This document shows, in pieces, positions 36,776 to 45,004 of a stretch of DNA of 64,000 bases (position 1 is the stretch's first letter; every line of letters starts with the position of its first letter). Origin of the DNA: Chryseobacterium senegalense (GTDB lineage: Bacteria > Bacteroidota > Bacteroidia > Flavobacteriales > Weeksellaceae); contig CYUH01000013.1 of NCBI GenBank assembly GCA_001403755.1, positions 124,001 to 188,000 of the forward strand, written 5' to 3'. The notes beneath the pieces were generated by a model. It was given only the letters and a program-made list of their open reading frames with translations, was not told the DNA's origin and did not search any database. The position numbers and the translations under genes were made by a program.

Positions 36776-37030
36776 TTAACCTCTTTTGGTGACCATTCCG
36801 TAAATCCAGAGGACGATTAAAGCTCCACCAATTGCTAGAAACATGCTTCCGATATTGAATCCGGTTACATCTCCCAAATTTAAAAGCTGTCCTACAAATG
36901 CCCCTACATAAGAACCTACGATACCCAAAATAATGGTCATTAGCCAACCCATTCCTTGGTTTCCTGGCATAATTAATTTAGCGATTGCACCTGCGATAAG
37001 ACCAAAAATGATCCAAGTTAAAATACCCAT
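36776..37030 (-). CDS. GlsB/YeaQ/YmgE family stress response membrane protein
   Basis: An 84-residue membrane protein with three hydrophobic segments: LTWIIFGLIAGAIAKL (about 4-19), WLMTIILGIVGSYVGAFVG (about 29-47) and IGSMFLAIGGALIVLWIYG (about 60-78). It includes the MPGNQGMGWL loop. Families of this type (Transgly_assoc) respond to general stress in other bacteria; the mechanism is unknown. It is monocistronic, converging on sppA. Confidence 0.9.
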   Translation of the reverse strand: MGILTWIIFGLIAGAIAKLIMPGNQGMGWLMTIILGIVGSYVGAFVGQLLNLGDVTGFNIGSMFLAIGGALIVLWIYGMVTKRG

Positions 37031-37114
37031 AGTTTTAAAATTTTAATGTTAATATTTAGTATTTGGTTTTTCTAAAGATTAGCAGAAAAAGTAATTAAAA
37101 CTAGGTTATTGGAA

Positions 37115-38071
37115 TTAATTACGTTTTCTGAAAAATGAATCTACAAATTCCGTTCCATTAAATAATTGCAGGTCCGTCATTTTTTCGCCAACACCAATAT
37201 ATTTCACAGGAATTTGGAACTGATCAGAAATTCCTATGACTACACCACCTTTCGCAGTACCGTCCAATTTCGTCACTGCCAATGCATTAACTTCAGTAGC
37301 TGCAGTAAATTGTTTCGCTTGTTCAAAGGCATTTTGTCCTGTTGAGCCGTCCAACACCAGAAGAATTTCGTGTGGAGCATCGGGAATCACCTTCTGCATC
37401 ACTCTTTTGATTTTGGTAAGCTCATTCATTAAATTCACTTTATTGTGAAGTCTTCCCGCAGTATCGATGATGACAACATCCACATTATTAGCAACAGCAC
37501 TTTGTACAGTATCAAAAGCAACAGAAGCCGGATCGGAACCCATCCCTTGTTTAATAATGGGTACGCCTACTCTTTCGCTCCAAATCACCAATTGATCCAC
37601 GGCCGCCGCACGAAAAGTATCTGCAGCGCCTAAAACTACTTTTTTTCCTTCCGATTTAAATTGATGCGCCAACTTACCGATGGTCGTCGTTTTGCCGACA
37701 CCGTTTACACCAACAACCATAATCACATAAGGTTTTTTGGTTTCATCGATATTTCCCGTTCCTGAATGGGGATTTTCCAAAAGCAATCCGGAAATTTCTT
37801 CTCGCAGAATAGCATCAAGTTCATCTGTGCTCACAAATTTATCACGAGCAACTCGGTCTTCAATTCTTTGGATAATTTTTATTGTTGTAGAAGCACCGAC
37901 GTCGGAAGCGATCAACACTTCTTCCAGATCATCCAGCACTTCATCATCAACTTTCGATTTTCCTACAACCGCTTTGGAAATTTTTTCGAAAAATCCCTGA
38001 TTCGATTTCTCGAGCCCTTTGTCTAAAGTTTCCTTTTCTTCTTTTTTAAATATATTTTTGAACCAACTCAT
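37115..38071 (-). CDS. ftsY: Signal recognition particle receptor FtsY
   Basis: FtsY is the membrane receptor for the SRP-ribosome complex. The 318-residue protein has a short acidic and Lys-rich N-terminus, the N domain (about 20-95) and the G domain with GVNGVGKTTTIGKLA (about 120-134), DTFRAAAVDQL, DTAGRLHNKVNLM and TKLDGTAKGG. It is shorter than the E. coli protein, as in other Bacteroidota. Normally it follows rpmB-rpmG-DUF4295; here about 2.7 kb of extra DNA with two secreted genes lies between. A terminator and a TATCTTTG element precede it. Confidence 0.95.
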   Translation of the reverse strand: MSWFKNIFKKEEKETLDKGLEKSNQGFFEKISKAVVGKSKVDDEVLDDLEEVLIASDVGASTTIKIIQRIEDRVARDKFVSTDELDAILREEISGLLLENPHSGTGNIDETKKPYVIMVVGVNGVGKTTTIGKLAHQFKSEGKKVVLGAADTFRAAAVDQLVIWSERVGVPIIKQGMGSDPASVAFDTVQSAVANNVDVVIIDTAGRLHNKVNLMNELTKIKRVMQKVIPDAPHEILLVLDGSTGQNAFEQAKQFTAATEVNALAVTKLDGTAKGGVVIGISDQFQIPVKYIGVGEKMTDLQLFNGTEFVDSFFRKRN

Positions 38072-38115
38072 TATCGAAATTTATTTCTGATTGTATCAGT
38101 GCTATTAAATCAAAG

Positions 38116-38123
38116 CAAAGATA
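38116..38123 (-). promoter_or_regulatory. Candidate -7 element of ftsY
   Basis: Minus strand TATCTTTG (complement CAAAGATA) directly after the T tail of the preceding terminator. The nearest TTG is 13 bases upstream, shorter than usual. Confidence 0.55.
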
Positions 38124-38152
38124 AAAAAAAACTACCCAAAAATTGGATAGTT
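38122..38152 (-). terminator. Rho-independent terminator, first copy of a duplicated sequence
   Basis: Minus strand AACTATCC, loop AATTTTT and GGGTAGTT with a T·G pair, followed by eight T. It ends the two-gene secreted-protein unit before ftsY. The same 28 bases recur at 40845-40872. Confidence 0.8.
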
Positions 38153-38175
38153 GAAAATAGATTAGGTGAATGAAA

Positions 38176-38712
38176 TTAATCTTTCCAAAATGACCAATTT
38201 GTTCCATTAAAAAAGCAAAGCATATTATTGGTAGTATCGAAAACCATCATTCCGGGAGATGGATTAATGATCGAAGAATATTTGTCTACCAAAGGCAAAA
38301 TCATTGCTTTATTATCATCTTCCAACACCAAAATACCGGGAACGTCTGTTGTTTTAGGAGTTCCAATCCTGGTTTTTGCGGTTGGATTTTCAGTTAGCAA
38401 TTTCTGTGCAGAATCATCAGCCACGCCTGAAGCATCAACAGAAAGATCGAACCAAACATTGGAGGATTTACTTTCGTCGTATTTATAATATTTTACCTTT
38501 TTGTCATTCAAATCATAAATCATTGTGCCGGGTACCGCCCCTGTAACAGCTGCCTCATTAGTCACCCAAGGTAACAAAAGTCCTTTGGCTGCAGTATTCC
38601 CAAATTCCAAAGAAACTGAAGTTGTATTGCTGACGGAAGCTTTTCCAATAGCTACTTGCGAATAATGTAACGTGCTAATAATAAAAAAGCCGAGTGTGAG
38701 TATGTTTTTCAT
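38176..38712 (-). CDS. Secreted protein with tail-fibre-like GMMVFDTTN module
   Basis: The start is set at 38712 (MKNILTLGFFIISTLHYSQ, signal peptide), giving 178 residues. It has repeats of the type SLEFGNTAAKGLLLPWVTN and GTMIYDLNDKKVKYY, and ends with GMMVFDTTNNMLCFFNGTNW. A related module, GMMVYDTTNHCLKIYDGVAW, closes the larger gene just upstream, which precedes it by only eight bases. No sorting tail is visible. Probably a surface or fibre-type structural protein; function unknown. Confidence 0.75.
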   Translation of the reverse strand: MKNILTLGFFIISTLHYSQVAIGKASVSNTTSVSLEFGNTAAKGLLLPWVTNEAAVTGAVPGTMIYDLNDKKVKYYKYDESKSSNVWFDLSVDASGVADDSAQKLLTENPTAKTRIGTPKTTDVPGILVLEDDNKAMILPLVDKYSSIINPSPGMMVFDTTNNMLCFFNGTNWSFWKD

Positions 38713-38720
38713 CTGGTATA

Positions 38721-40782
38721 TTAATTTATCGGTGGACAAGTTTGCACATTAAAGCACTTCCAAGCAACTCCATCGTATATTTTTAAACAATGGTTGGTGG
38801 TGTCATAAACCATCATTCCTTTCACTGGCTCGATAATAGCCGGTATTTGTCCGTCATCTAATGGCGGTTCAAAATTCGCAGCAACCCTATTGATTACAAA
38901 TCCTTTAGTTTTAGATTCTAAAGCAGTCCACGCTCCGGTTCTTATCATCGGCCAATTGCCATCGTCTTTTCCAGCTCTGCCGAGATTGGTTATTCCATGA
39001 TTTGTTGGCAATCCTCCGGTAATTACAGGTGGGGTTTTATAACAAAGATCGAAGTACAGACCGAAATTAACCCCTGTTACGTTTTGACCATTCACCGTTA
39101 CTTCAGTTCTACCATCTAATGGAGTTGTATCTGTGGATGAAACATGTTGGTAGGACGATGGGGCAACTACTTCTACGGTGTATTTTTTATTTCCACCAGT
39201 TAACCCCGTGAACATATATTGCCCTTCGAAATTAGAAAGCGTGGTATCAACCAGGTTCCCATCAACATCGTAAAGATTTACTTTAACATTATACATTGCG
39301 GTACCGTCCGGTATTACGCCGTTGTTATCTTGGTAGATTGTTCCCAAAATACTGTAGTAGTTTTTGTCCACCTTAATCAAATGATCCTCCACCTCTCCAT
39401 CGGAAGCATAGCCGGTCGGACCTAAATTATCATTAGAACTGTAACGGATTCGGGTATAATAATTCCCAGGGTTTAAACCTAATGAGGATAAATCGAAGAT
39501 TGCATTTCCTGTTTTGTTGGCAGGTATAGTTTTCAATAATTTTTCAGTACTGTCAAAAATCCCATTTTTGTTTTTATCAACCCAAACAGACATATATGAG
39601 GTTAAAGGTGAAATGTTCACGTATGCAACCTTCATAAAACCATTTACAATTGAAGTTATGGAATTGAGTCCATCCTCATCGTTCCCATTTGCATCATCCC
39701 AATTGGGATTTGGCATATTTGTACTATTTGCGGGCAAAGAAAGTAGCGGATTTTCTTCTGAGTCGATAGTCGCTCCCAATCGTAGCGTTGGATCGAAGAA
39801 TTTTGCAAGTTCACTATTTGGCGATGCATAGTCGATCACATTAGAATCCGTACTTAAAGTTTTATTTCCATCTGGAAATAATCCTCCGCTAAATTTATTT
39901 TCAAATAAGTGGTATGCTATTCCATAAGTTTGTGGAGCATCGGAATAATCTAATTCTTCTAAAAATCCAATGGCAATACTTTGTCCGCCGCCACCTTTCA
40001 CTTCAGCATCAACGTATGGCACGTCTTCAGCAAAAAGCATTACATCTCCACGAGTATCTCCACCACCTGGGTTGGTTACAAATACCTTTTTTCCAGCGTT
40101 AGAAATTTTCAGTTGTACAGAATAATTAATCCAAGGTGCGGTAGATCGAATATATTTATCGATATACCTAATTCGTCCTTGCGGAGCTGAAAGTGAATAC
40201 CATTCGCCAGTACCACTTAATGATTCAGAACCCGCAAGAACAATTCCTGTCGCATTGCCTTTAACTCCCAATGGATCGGTCGCTTCTACTGTAAGACGGT
40301 AAGTAACTCGGTTACCATTCCCCACATTGCCATAAATGTTGTCGGTTGTAATAACAGCACTCGATTCTGCTACTGCGGTGGAAGGATTAGTGGTGAAATT
40401 TCTGAATCCGGAATATGCAGTAGGAAAGTTATTTCCACTCCAGCTGTTGGGAACATTAGCATTGAGGACAAAATTTTGGTCCGCTAGTAATTTGAGCTCC
40501 GATAGGGCTCGCAGCGGTTGCTCCGGTATATACTTTTACATCTGAAATCGTAGCTTTATAGGTAAACCCAGCCGGTGAAACAAAAGTTGTTGTAGCTCCA
40601 TTCACCAGATTATCTCCTGCAGCTTTATTGTTATTAAGGTCCCAATTGATCCACCATATACGTTTATGGTGCAAACCAGTTCCTGATGTAGATTTTAGTG
40701 CGGCAGGTTGGCCAGTAGATGTGGATTGTGCATAGAACAATCCTGACGCTAAAATAGCGAGTAATAAATAATTTTTTTTCAC
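38721..40782 (-). pseudogene. Large CshA/SdrD-type surface protein, frameshifted
   Basis: Two frames join into one protein of about 685 residues. The first begins MKKNYLLLAILASGLFYAQ (signal peptide) and has CshA-type fibril start WWINWDLNNNKAAGDNLVNG, then ends at a TAA at 40456-40458. The second is open from about 40535 (LLADQNFVLNANVPNSWSG) to 38721, with a GEVED segment (ending GEVEDHLIKV), an SdrD-B-like repeat (ILGTIYQDNNGVIPDGT) and a C-terminal GMMVYDTTN module. The frames meet between 40459 and 40535, fitting one extra base. Mutation or sequencing error is possible. Without the lesion it is a large adhesin-like protein. Confidence 0.8.
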
Positions 40783-40820
40783 CGAATTTAATTGTGTTTT
40801 ACTAGTTAATGATAAGTACG

Positions 40821-40828
40821 CAAAGTTA
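40821..40828 (-). promoter_or_regulatory. Candidate -7 element of the surface-protein unit
   Basis: Minus strand TAACTTTG, 39 bases before the ATG of the surface protein and just after the upstream terminator. No TTG at the usual distance. Confidence 0.5.
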
Positions 40829-40842
40829 ATTATTTCTGACTA

Positions 40843-40872
40843 ATAAAAAAACTACCCAAAAATTGGATAGTT
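40843..40872 (-). terminator. Terminator of rpmB-rpmG-DUF4295, second copy of a duplicated sequence
   Basis: The same hairpin as at 38122 (AACTATCC, loop, GGGTAGTT, then seven T on the minus strand). It lies 24 bases downstream of the DUF4295 stop. Confidence 0.85.
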
Positions 40873-40896
40873 TTATATCATAAGCCATATATAGAA

Positions 40897-41052
40897 TTAT
40901 TTTTTCAAATAACCATCTACATCATCAGCGTTCATTACTTTCTCTTCGAAAACGTAAGCTCCGGTTTTAGGAGACTTTACCATTTTCACTACTTTGGTCA
41001 TTTTTTTAGACCCTGCTCCACCCTGAAGTGTTGCTACTACTTTCTTTGCCAT
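40897..41052 (-). CDS. DUF4295 domain-containing small ribosome-linked protein
   Basis: A 51-residue basic protein starting MAKKVVATLQGGAGSKKMTK, with KSPKTGAYVFEEKVM, and ending DVDGYLKK. This family is found next to rpmB and rpmG in Bacteroidota and, as I recall, in front of ftsY. Its function is not known; the genetic linkage suggests a ribosome-related role. The stop is 24 bases before the terminator, and it starts 20 bases after rpmG. Confidence 0.9.
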   Translation of the reverse strand: MAKKVVATLQGGAGSKKMTKVVKMVKSPKTGAYVFEEKVMNADDVDGYLKK

Positions 41053-41071
41053 TTTTTATTATTTTAAAAAA

Positions 41072-41254
41072 TTACTTGATCTCTTTGTGAAGGGTGTATT
41101 TTTTAAGAACAGGATTGTATTTTTTCAATTCCAATCTCTCAGTAGTGTTCTTTTTATTTTTTGTCGTAATGTATCTTGACATTCCTGCTACACCAGTCTC
41201 TTTGTGCTCAGTGCACTCAAGAATCACCTGTACTCTGTTACCTTTTTTAGCCAT
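41072..41254 (-). CDS. rpmG: 50S ribosomal protein L33
   Basis: A 60-residue ribosomal protein ([20 protein letters not shown], with [20 protein letters not shown], ending LHKEIK). The start codon overlaps the rpmB stop codon by one base (TAATG), pointing to translational coupling. The zinc-binding cysteine pairs of some L33 forms are missing, so this is a zinc-independent type. Confidence 0.97.
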   Translation of the reverse strand: MAKKGNRVQVILECTEHKETGVAGMSRYITTKNKKNTTERLELKKYNPVLKKYTLHKEIK

Positions 41255-41499
41255 TACTTATCTTTTTTTATAAATCCGTTTCTAGTTGCTCTTTCCAATG
41301 CTTCTTCGATACCAATCTTGTTGATAACTCTCAATCCGTGTGCAGAAACTTTTAGGGTTACAGATTTTTCTTGCTCCGGAAGGTAAAATTTCTTCTCCAA
41401 TAAGTTAATTTCAAAACGACGCTTCGTTTTGTTATTAGCGTGAGAAACATTGTTTCCAACCATGGCACGCTTTCCTGTTATTTGGCAAATTCTTGACAT
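41254..41499 (-). CDS. rpmB: 50S ribosomal protein L28
   Basis: An 81-residue ribosomal protein. The start is set at 41499 ([20 protein letters not shown]); the 14 extra residues of the longer frame are not those of L28. The sequence has the family's TGKR and RRFEINL motifs. A TATTTTG element lies 40 bases upstream. It is the first gene of a three-gene unit with rpmG and DUF4295. Confidence 0.97.
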   Translation of the reverse strand: MSRICQITGKRAMVGNNVSHANNKTKRRFEINLLEKKFYLPEQEKSVTLKVSAHGLRVINKIGIEEALERATRNGFIKKDK

Positions 41500-41538
41500 A
41501 TCTCGATGTTCTTTATTACTACTTATAATTTGAGAGTG

Positions 41539-41545
41539 CAAAATA
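41539..41545 (-). promoter_or_regulatory. Candidate -7 element of rpmB
   Basis: Minus strand TATTTTG, one base shorter than TAnnTTTG. It excludes the earlier start at 41541. Confidence 0.4.
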
Positions 41546-41607
41546 ACGAAGAAAATTTTAGATAGACAAATATTTATGAATTAATTATTTATAAATTTCT
41601 AAAATCA

Positions 41608-42411
41608 CTATCTGCTCAACTCCTTCGACCTTCTCTCCGCGGCTAATATGGCTTTTTGTATCGTTTCATTCAGCTGATTTCTTTCGAAGACCTTCAACGC
41701 TGCTTCGGTTGTCCCACCTTTTGAAGCTACATCTGCAATAAGTTCCTCCAGGTTTTTTTCGGAATTATTAATTAAATGATAGGCTCCGAGCATGGTTTGC
41801 TTAACAAAAAGCTTCGAAAGATTTTCATCAATTCCCATTTCTACTCCTGCTTTGATCATAGCATCTACAATATAATAAAAATACGCCGGTCCGCTGCCGG
41901 AAAGCGCTGTGACGCTATCCAGAAGATCTTCATCTTCCAAATAGATAGAGCGGCCAGTAGCGTTGAGTAATCTTTCAATCGACATCAGTTCATTGAAAGA
42001 AATCCCTTCCGCAACACTATATCCGGTTATGCCCATCCCAAGAAGTGTTGGGGAATTAGGCATGGCACGAACTACTTTTTTGTGATTAAGAAATTGTTGA
42101 ATTTGCTTAATTTTGATCCCCGCCATGATAGAAAGAATGATCTGGTCTTCCTTAAGTTTAAATGAAATATTATCCGTCAAAAGCTGAAAATCCTGTGGTT
42201 TGACAGCGATAATCACCAAATCGGAATCAATTATAATATCTTCATCAAAAACAGAAATTTTTGATCCCGGAAATTCTTCGGTAAGCCGCGGAATGGTGCT
42301 CAATTTTCTGGTAATTTATTGGAGGTGTTCAGGCTTAATGAGCTCGTATTTTAAAAAAGATTTCGCAAACGAAACCCCCATCTTCCCCGCTCCCAGAATG
42401 GTTATTTTCAT
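41608..42411 (-). pseudogene. proC: Pyrroline-5-carboxylate reductase, interrupted by an in-frame stop
   Basis: The sequence begins MKITILGAGKMGVSFAKSFL, the NAD(P)-binding N-terminus of ProC, runs on to LKYELIKPEHLQ, and then meets a TAA (42316-42318, codon 32). The same frame continues with ITRKLSTIPRLTEEFPG and has the rest of the enzyme, including SGSGPAYFYYIVDAM and the C-terminal GTTEAALKVFERN. A single T to A change in a TTA leucine codon explains the stop. Reinitiation at a TTG (42303) would lack the GAGKMG motif, so the product would be inactive. The enzyme makes the last step to proline. Confidence 0.85.
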
Positions 42412-42468
42412 CATATTAATAGATTTGCGATACCCTAAAATTTTTCAAATGACCTTTCAACTCTATTT

Positions 42469-43494
42469 TCATAGAATGTTAACCTCTCTTTCGAGTTCGA
42501 TCCCGAATTTTTCCTTCACCGAATCAATAATCAGCGTCGAAAAATCGAAAATTTCTTTTCCCGAAGCCTCACCGGTCGCATTTACAATCACCAATGCCTG
42601 CAATTTATGTGATGCAACATTACCGATTTGTTTGCCTTTCCAGCCACATTGTTCAATCAGCCAACCTGCAGGAACTTTCACCAAATCTCCGTTCGGATAA
42701 CCTGGAATGTGTTCGATTTTTTGCTTTAAATCATTAAACTGCATCAAAGGAATGCTGGGATTTTTGAAAAAACTTCCTGCATTGCCCGTTACTGCCGGAT
42801 CCGGGAGTTTACTTTGTCGGATATTGATCACCGCACGGGAAATATCCTGAATCGAAGGATTTTCAACACCCAATTTTTCAAGTTCAGTTTTAATGGCTCC
42901 GTATTCTGTTTTTATCTGGTGATTTTTTCTGGACAGTTTAAATGTAACTTCTAGGATTACATATTTTCCTTTTCCCTCACGTTTGAAAAACGATTCGCGA
43001 TAACCGAATTTGCATTCTTCATTGGTAAAATTTTCGATCTCCAATGTTTCCAGGTTTAAAACTTTGCAGCTTACAAAACGGTCTTTGATTTCCACGCCAT
43101 AAGCTCCGATATTTTGCATCGGCGAAGTGCCTACATTTCCCGGAATTAATGAAAGATTTTCTAATCCTCCGTAATCTTTATTCAAGCAGTATTGCACAAA
43201 TTGATGCCAGTTTTCACCGGCTTGCGCATTAACCAAAACGGTATTATCGTCGATAATTTCCTCAGTAATTCCTTTTAAATTTAATTGAATAACCAATCCA
43301 TTAAAATCTTCGGTCAACAAAATATTGCTTCCTCCTCCCAAGAAAAGTGGTTGATCGTTGTTGGCTGATGGTTGATGGTTTTCTAAAACATCTAATAATT
43401 CATCAACAGAACTAACTTCGGCAAAATATTTCGCCGAAACATCAACTCCGAAAGTATTGTGTTTTTTTAATGAGAAATCTTCTTGGATGTTCAT
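42469..43494 (-). CDS. murB: UDP-N-acetylmuramate dehydrogenase
   Basis: MurB reduces UDP-GlcNAc-enolpyruvate to UDP-MurNAc in peptidoglycan synthesis, using FAD and NADPH. The start is set at 43494 (MNIQEDFSLKKHNTFGVDV); the longer frame adds six residues. The 341 residues show the FAD-binding LFLGGGSNILLTEDF (about 55-70), GNVGTSPMQNIGAYGVEI, and GNAGSFFKNP. Length is that of the type I MurB. proC lies 55 bases downstream on the same strand. Confidence 0.95.
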   Translation of the reverse strand: MNIQEDFSLKKHNTFGVDVSAKYFAEVSSVDELLDVLENHQPSANNDQPLFLGGGSNILLTEDFNGLVIQLNLKGITEEIIDDNTVLVNAQAGENWHQFVQYCLNKDYGGLENLSLIPGNVGTSPMQNIGAYGVEIKDRFVSCKVLNLETLEIENFTNEECKFGYRESFFKREGKGKYVILEVTFKLSRKNHQIKTEYGAIKTELEKLGVENPSIQDISRAVINIRQSKLPDPAVTGNAGSFFKNPSIPLMQFNDLKQKIEHIPGYPNGDLVKVPAGWLIEQCGWKGKQIGNVASHKLQALVIVNATGEASGKEIFDFSTLIIDSVKEKFGIELEREVNIL

Positions 43495-43558
43495 ATTTTT
43501 AAAAAATTTCAACTCAAATAGTAATTTTCGGCTAAAGCCAAAACTTGATTTATAAATT

Positions 43559-43579
43559 AAAAAACGGGCTAAAGCCCGT
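43559..43579 (-). terminator. Terminator of the aminotransferase gene
   Basis: Six-base GC stem (ACGGGC and GCCCGT) with a TAAA loop, then six T on the minus strand. A related GGCTAAAGCC palindrome lies at 43529-43538. Confidence 0.75.
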
Positions 43580-43588
43580 CCTCATCGA

Positions 43589-44794
43589 CTAAAGATTAAA
43601 CTCGATTTTATATTTCTGAAGCGCGTCTTCTAATAACTCTACACTTCTTCGCAAATCTGCTTCTTTCAAAACATAAGCAATTCGTACTTGTTTTTTACCG
43701 AGCTCCGGATTGCTGTAAAAACCGCTCATTGGCGCAACCATTATGGTTTGCCCATTGTTTGAATAATGCTCCAAAAGCCATTGTGCAAATGTATCGGAAT
43801 CATCCACCGGAAGTTCGGCTACACAATAAAAAGCACCTTTTGGTTTTGGACAAATCACTCCAGGAATTCCGTTGAGCAAATCAACCAGAACATTTCTTCG
43901 GTGCGTATATTCTGCGCGCACTTTCATGATATAAGCGCTGTCATTTTGGTGAGCAGCTGTTGCGGCAATTTGTCCCAACAGTACCGGACTCAGTCGTGCT
44001 TGTGCAAAAAGCATCGCTGCATCGTGGATTTTTTTCGATCGGGTAATCATGCATCCGATTCGCGCTCCACACATCGAATAGCGTTTCGACTCAGAATCGA
44101 TGATCACGCAGTTTTCCGCGATTTCCGGGAAAGCCAACATCGAAGTTTGCTGTTTTCCATCGTACACATATTCGCGATAAACCTCATCGGAAATTATCAC
44201 GATATCATGTTTCAAAGCGATTACTGCAAGTTGTTGCAATTCTTCTTGCGTATATAGATAACCGGTAGGATTTCCGGGATTACAAATAATAATGGCGCGA
44301 GTCTTAGGAGTAATTTTCTTTTCAAACTCTTCTATTTTCGGAAGTGCGAATCCCGTATCGATGGTTGAAGGAACCGCGACAACCTTTACGTTGAAAGCAT
44401 TGGTAAAACCATTGTAATTCGCATAGTAAGGTTCCGGGATAATGACTTCATCACCATCATCACAAAGCGTAGAAATAGCAAAATTCAAAGCTTCCGATCC
44501 ACCGTTGGTTACAATGAAATTATCTGTGGTAAGATCCTCAAATCCCAATGAATGGTAATAATCTTTCAATGCAGTTCTATATTCGATATTACCTTCGGAA
44601 AGGGCGTATTCGAAAATTTTTAAATGATTGTTTTTTACTGCATTCAGTGCTGTTTCAGGAGTTTCAATATCGGGCTGACCGATATTTAGATGAAAAACTT
44701 CCAGCCCTTTTTGCTTTGCTTGAATCGCAAACGGAACTAATTTTCTTACAGGTGAAGCAGGCATATTTTCTGCTCTATGAGAAATTTTCGGCAT
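43589..44794 (-). CDS. Class I/II pyridoxal-phosphate aminotransferase, AspC-like
   Basis: A 401-residue fold-type I aminotransferase. The start is set at 44794 (MPKISHRAENMPASPVRKL); the 30 preceding residues of the open frame extend into the repeat-like sequence. It has the active-site NPGNPTGYLYT (about 175-185), the PLP lysine in IIDSESKRYSMCGARIGC, and IQAKQKGLEVFHLNIGQPDIE near the N-terminus. Probable substrate is aspartate or an aromatic or branched-chain acid; sequence alone cannot tell. The gene has its own terminator. Confidence 0.88.
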   Translation of the reverse strand: MPKISHRAENMPASPVRKLVPFAIQAKQKGLEVFHLNIGQPDIETPETALNAVKNNHLKIFEYALSEGNIEYRTALKDYYHSLGFEDLTTDNFIVTNGGSEALNFAISTLCDDGDEVIIPEPYYANYNGFTNAFNVKVVAVPSTIDTGFALPKIEEFEKKITPKTRAIIICNPGNPTGYLYTQEELQQLAVIALKHDIVIISDEVYREYVYDGKQQTSMLAFPEIAENCVIIDSESKRYSMCGARIGCMITRSKKIHDAAMLFAQARLSPVLLGQIAATAAHQNDSAYIMKVRAEYTHRRNVLVDLLNGIPGVICPKPKGAFYCVAELPVDDSDTFAQWLLEHYSNNGQTIMVAPMSGFYSNPELGKKQVRIAYVLKEADLRRSVELLEDALQKYKIEFNL

Positions 44795-44828
44795 TATGAT
44801 GAATTTTGACAAAAATAAGGAATTTTTT

Positions 44829-44927
44829 TGGGAGCAACGAATGATCGTTCCCTCTCGAAACTTCGGTCCGGCTCTTCGCTGCAATCTTTTTGCTTCACAA
44901 AAAGGATTTCCGCTGCGATCCGGGCTA
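44829..44927 (+). repeat. Hairpin-rich intergenic element, probable dispersed repeat
   Basis: Two structures: GGGAGCAACGA, a short loop and TCGTTCCC (about 44829-44851), and AATCTTTTTG, loop CTTCA, CAAAAAGGATT (44883-44908, one bulge). The flanks TTCGCTGCAATC and TTCCGCTGCGATC are imperfect direct repeats. The base composition is more GC-rich than the neighbours. It resembles non-coding repeats reported to be common in Chryseobacterium, but copy number cannot be seen here. It lies upstream of the aminotransferase gene. Confidence 0.5.
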
Positions 44928-44960
44928 AAACCTCAGTCATTTCCCTTCCATTTAAGACAC

Positions 44961-44987
44961 AAAAAAACCGCAGAAATTTTCTGCGGT
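44961..44987 (-). terminator. Terminator of the M3 peptidase gene
   Basis: Stem ACCGCAGA and TCTGCGGT around AAATTT-type centre, then seven T on the minus strand, 18 bases after the stop of the peptidase gene. Confidence 0.85.
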
Positions 44988-45004
44988 CCCACGTGAATGG
45001 TAGT

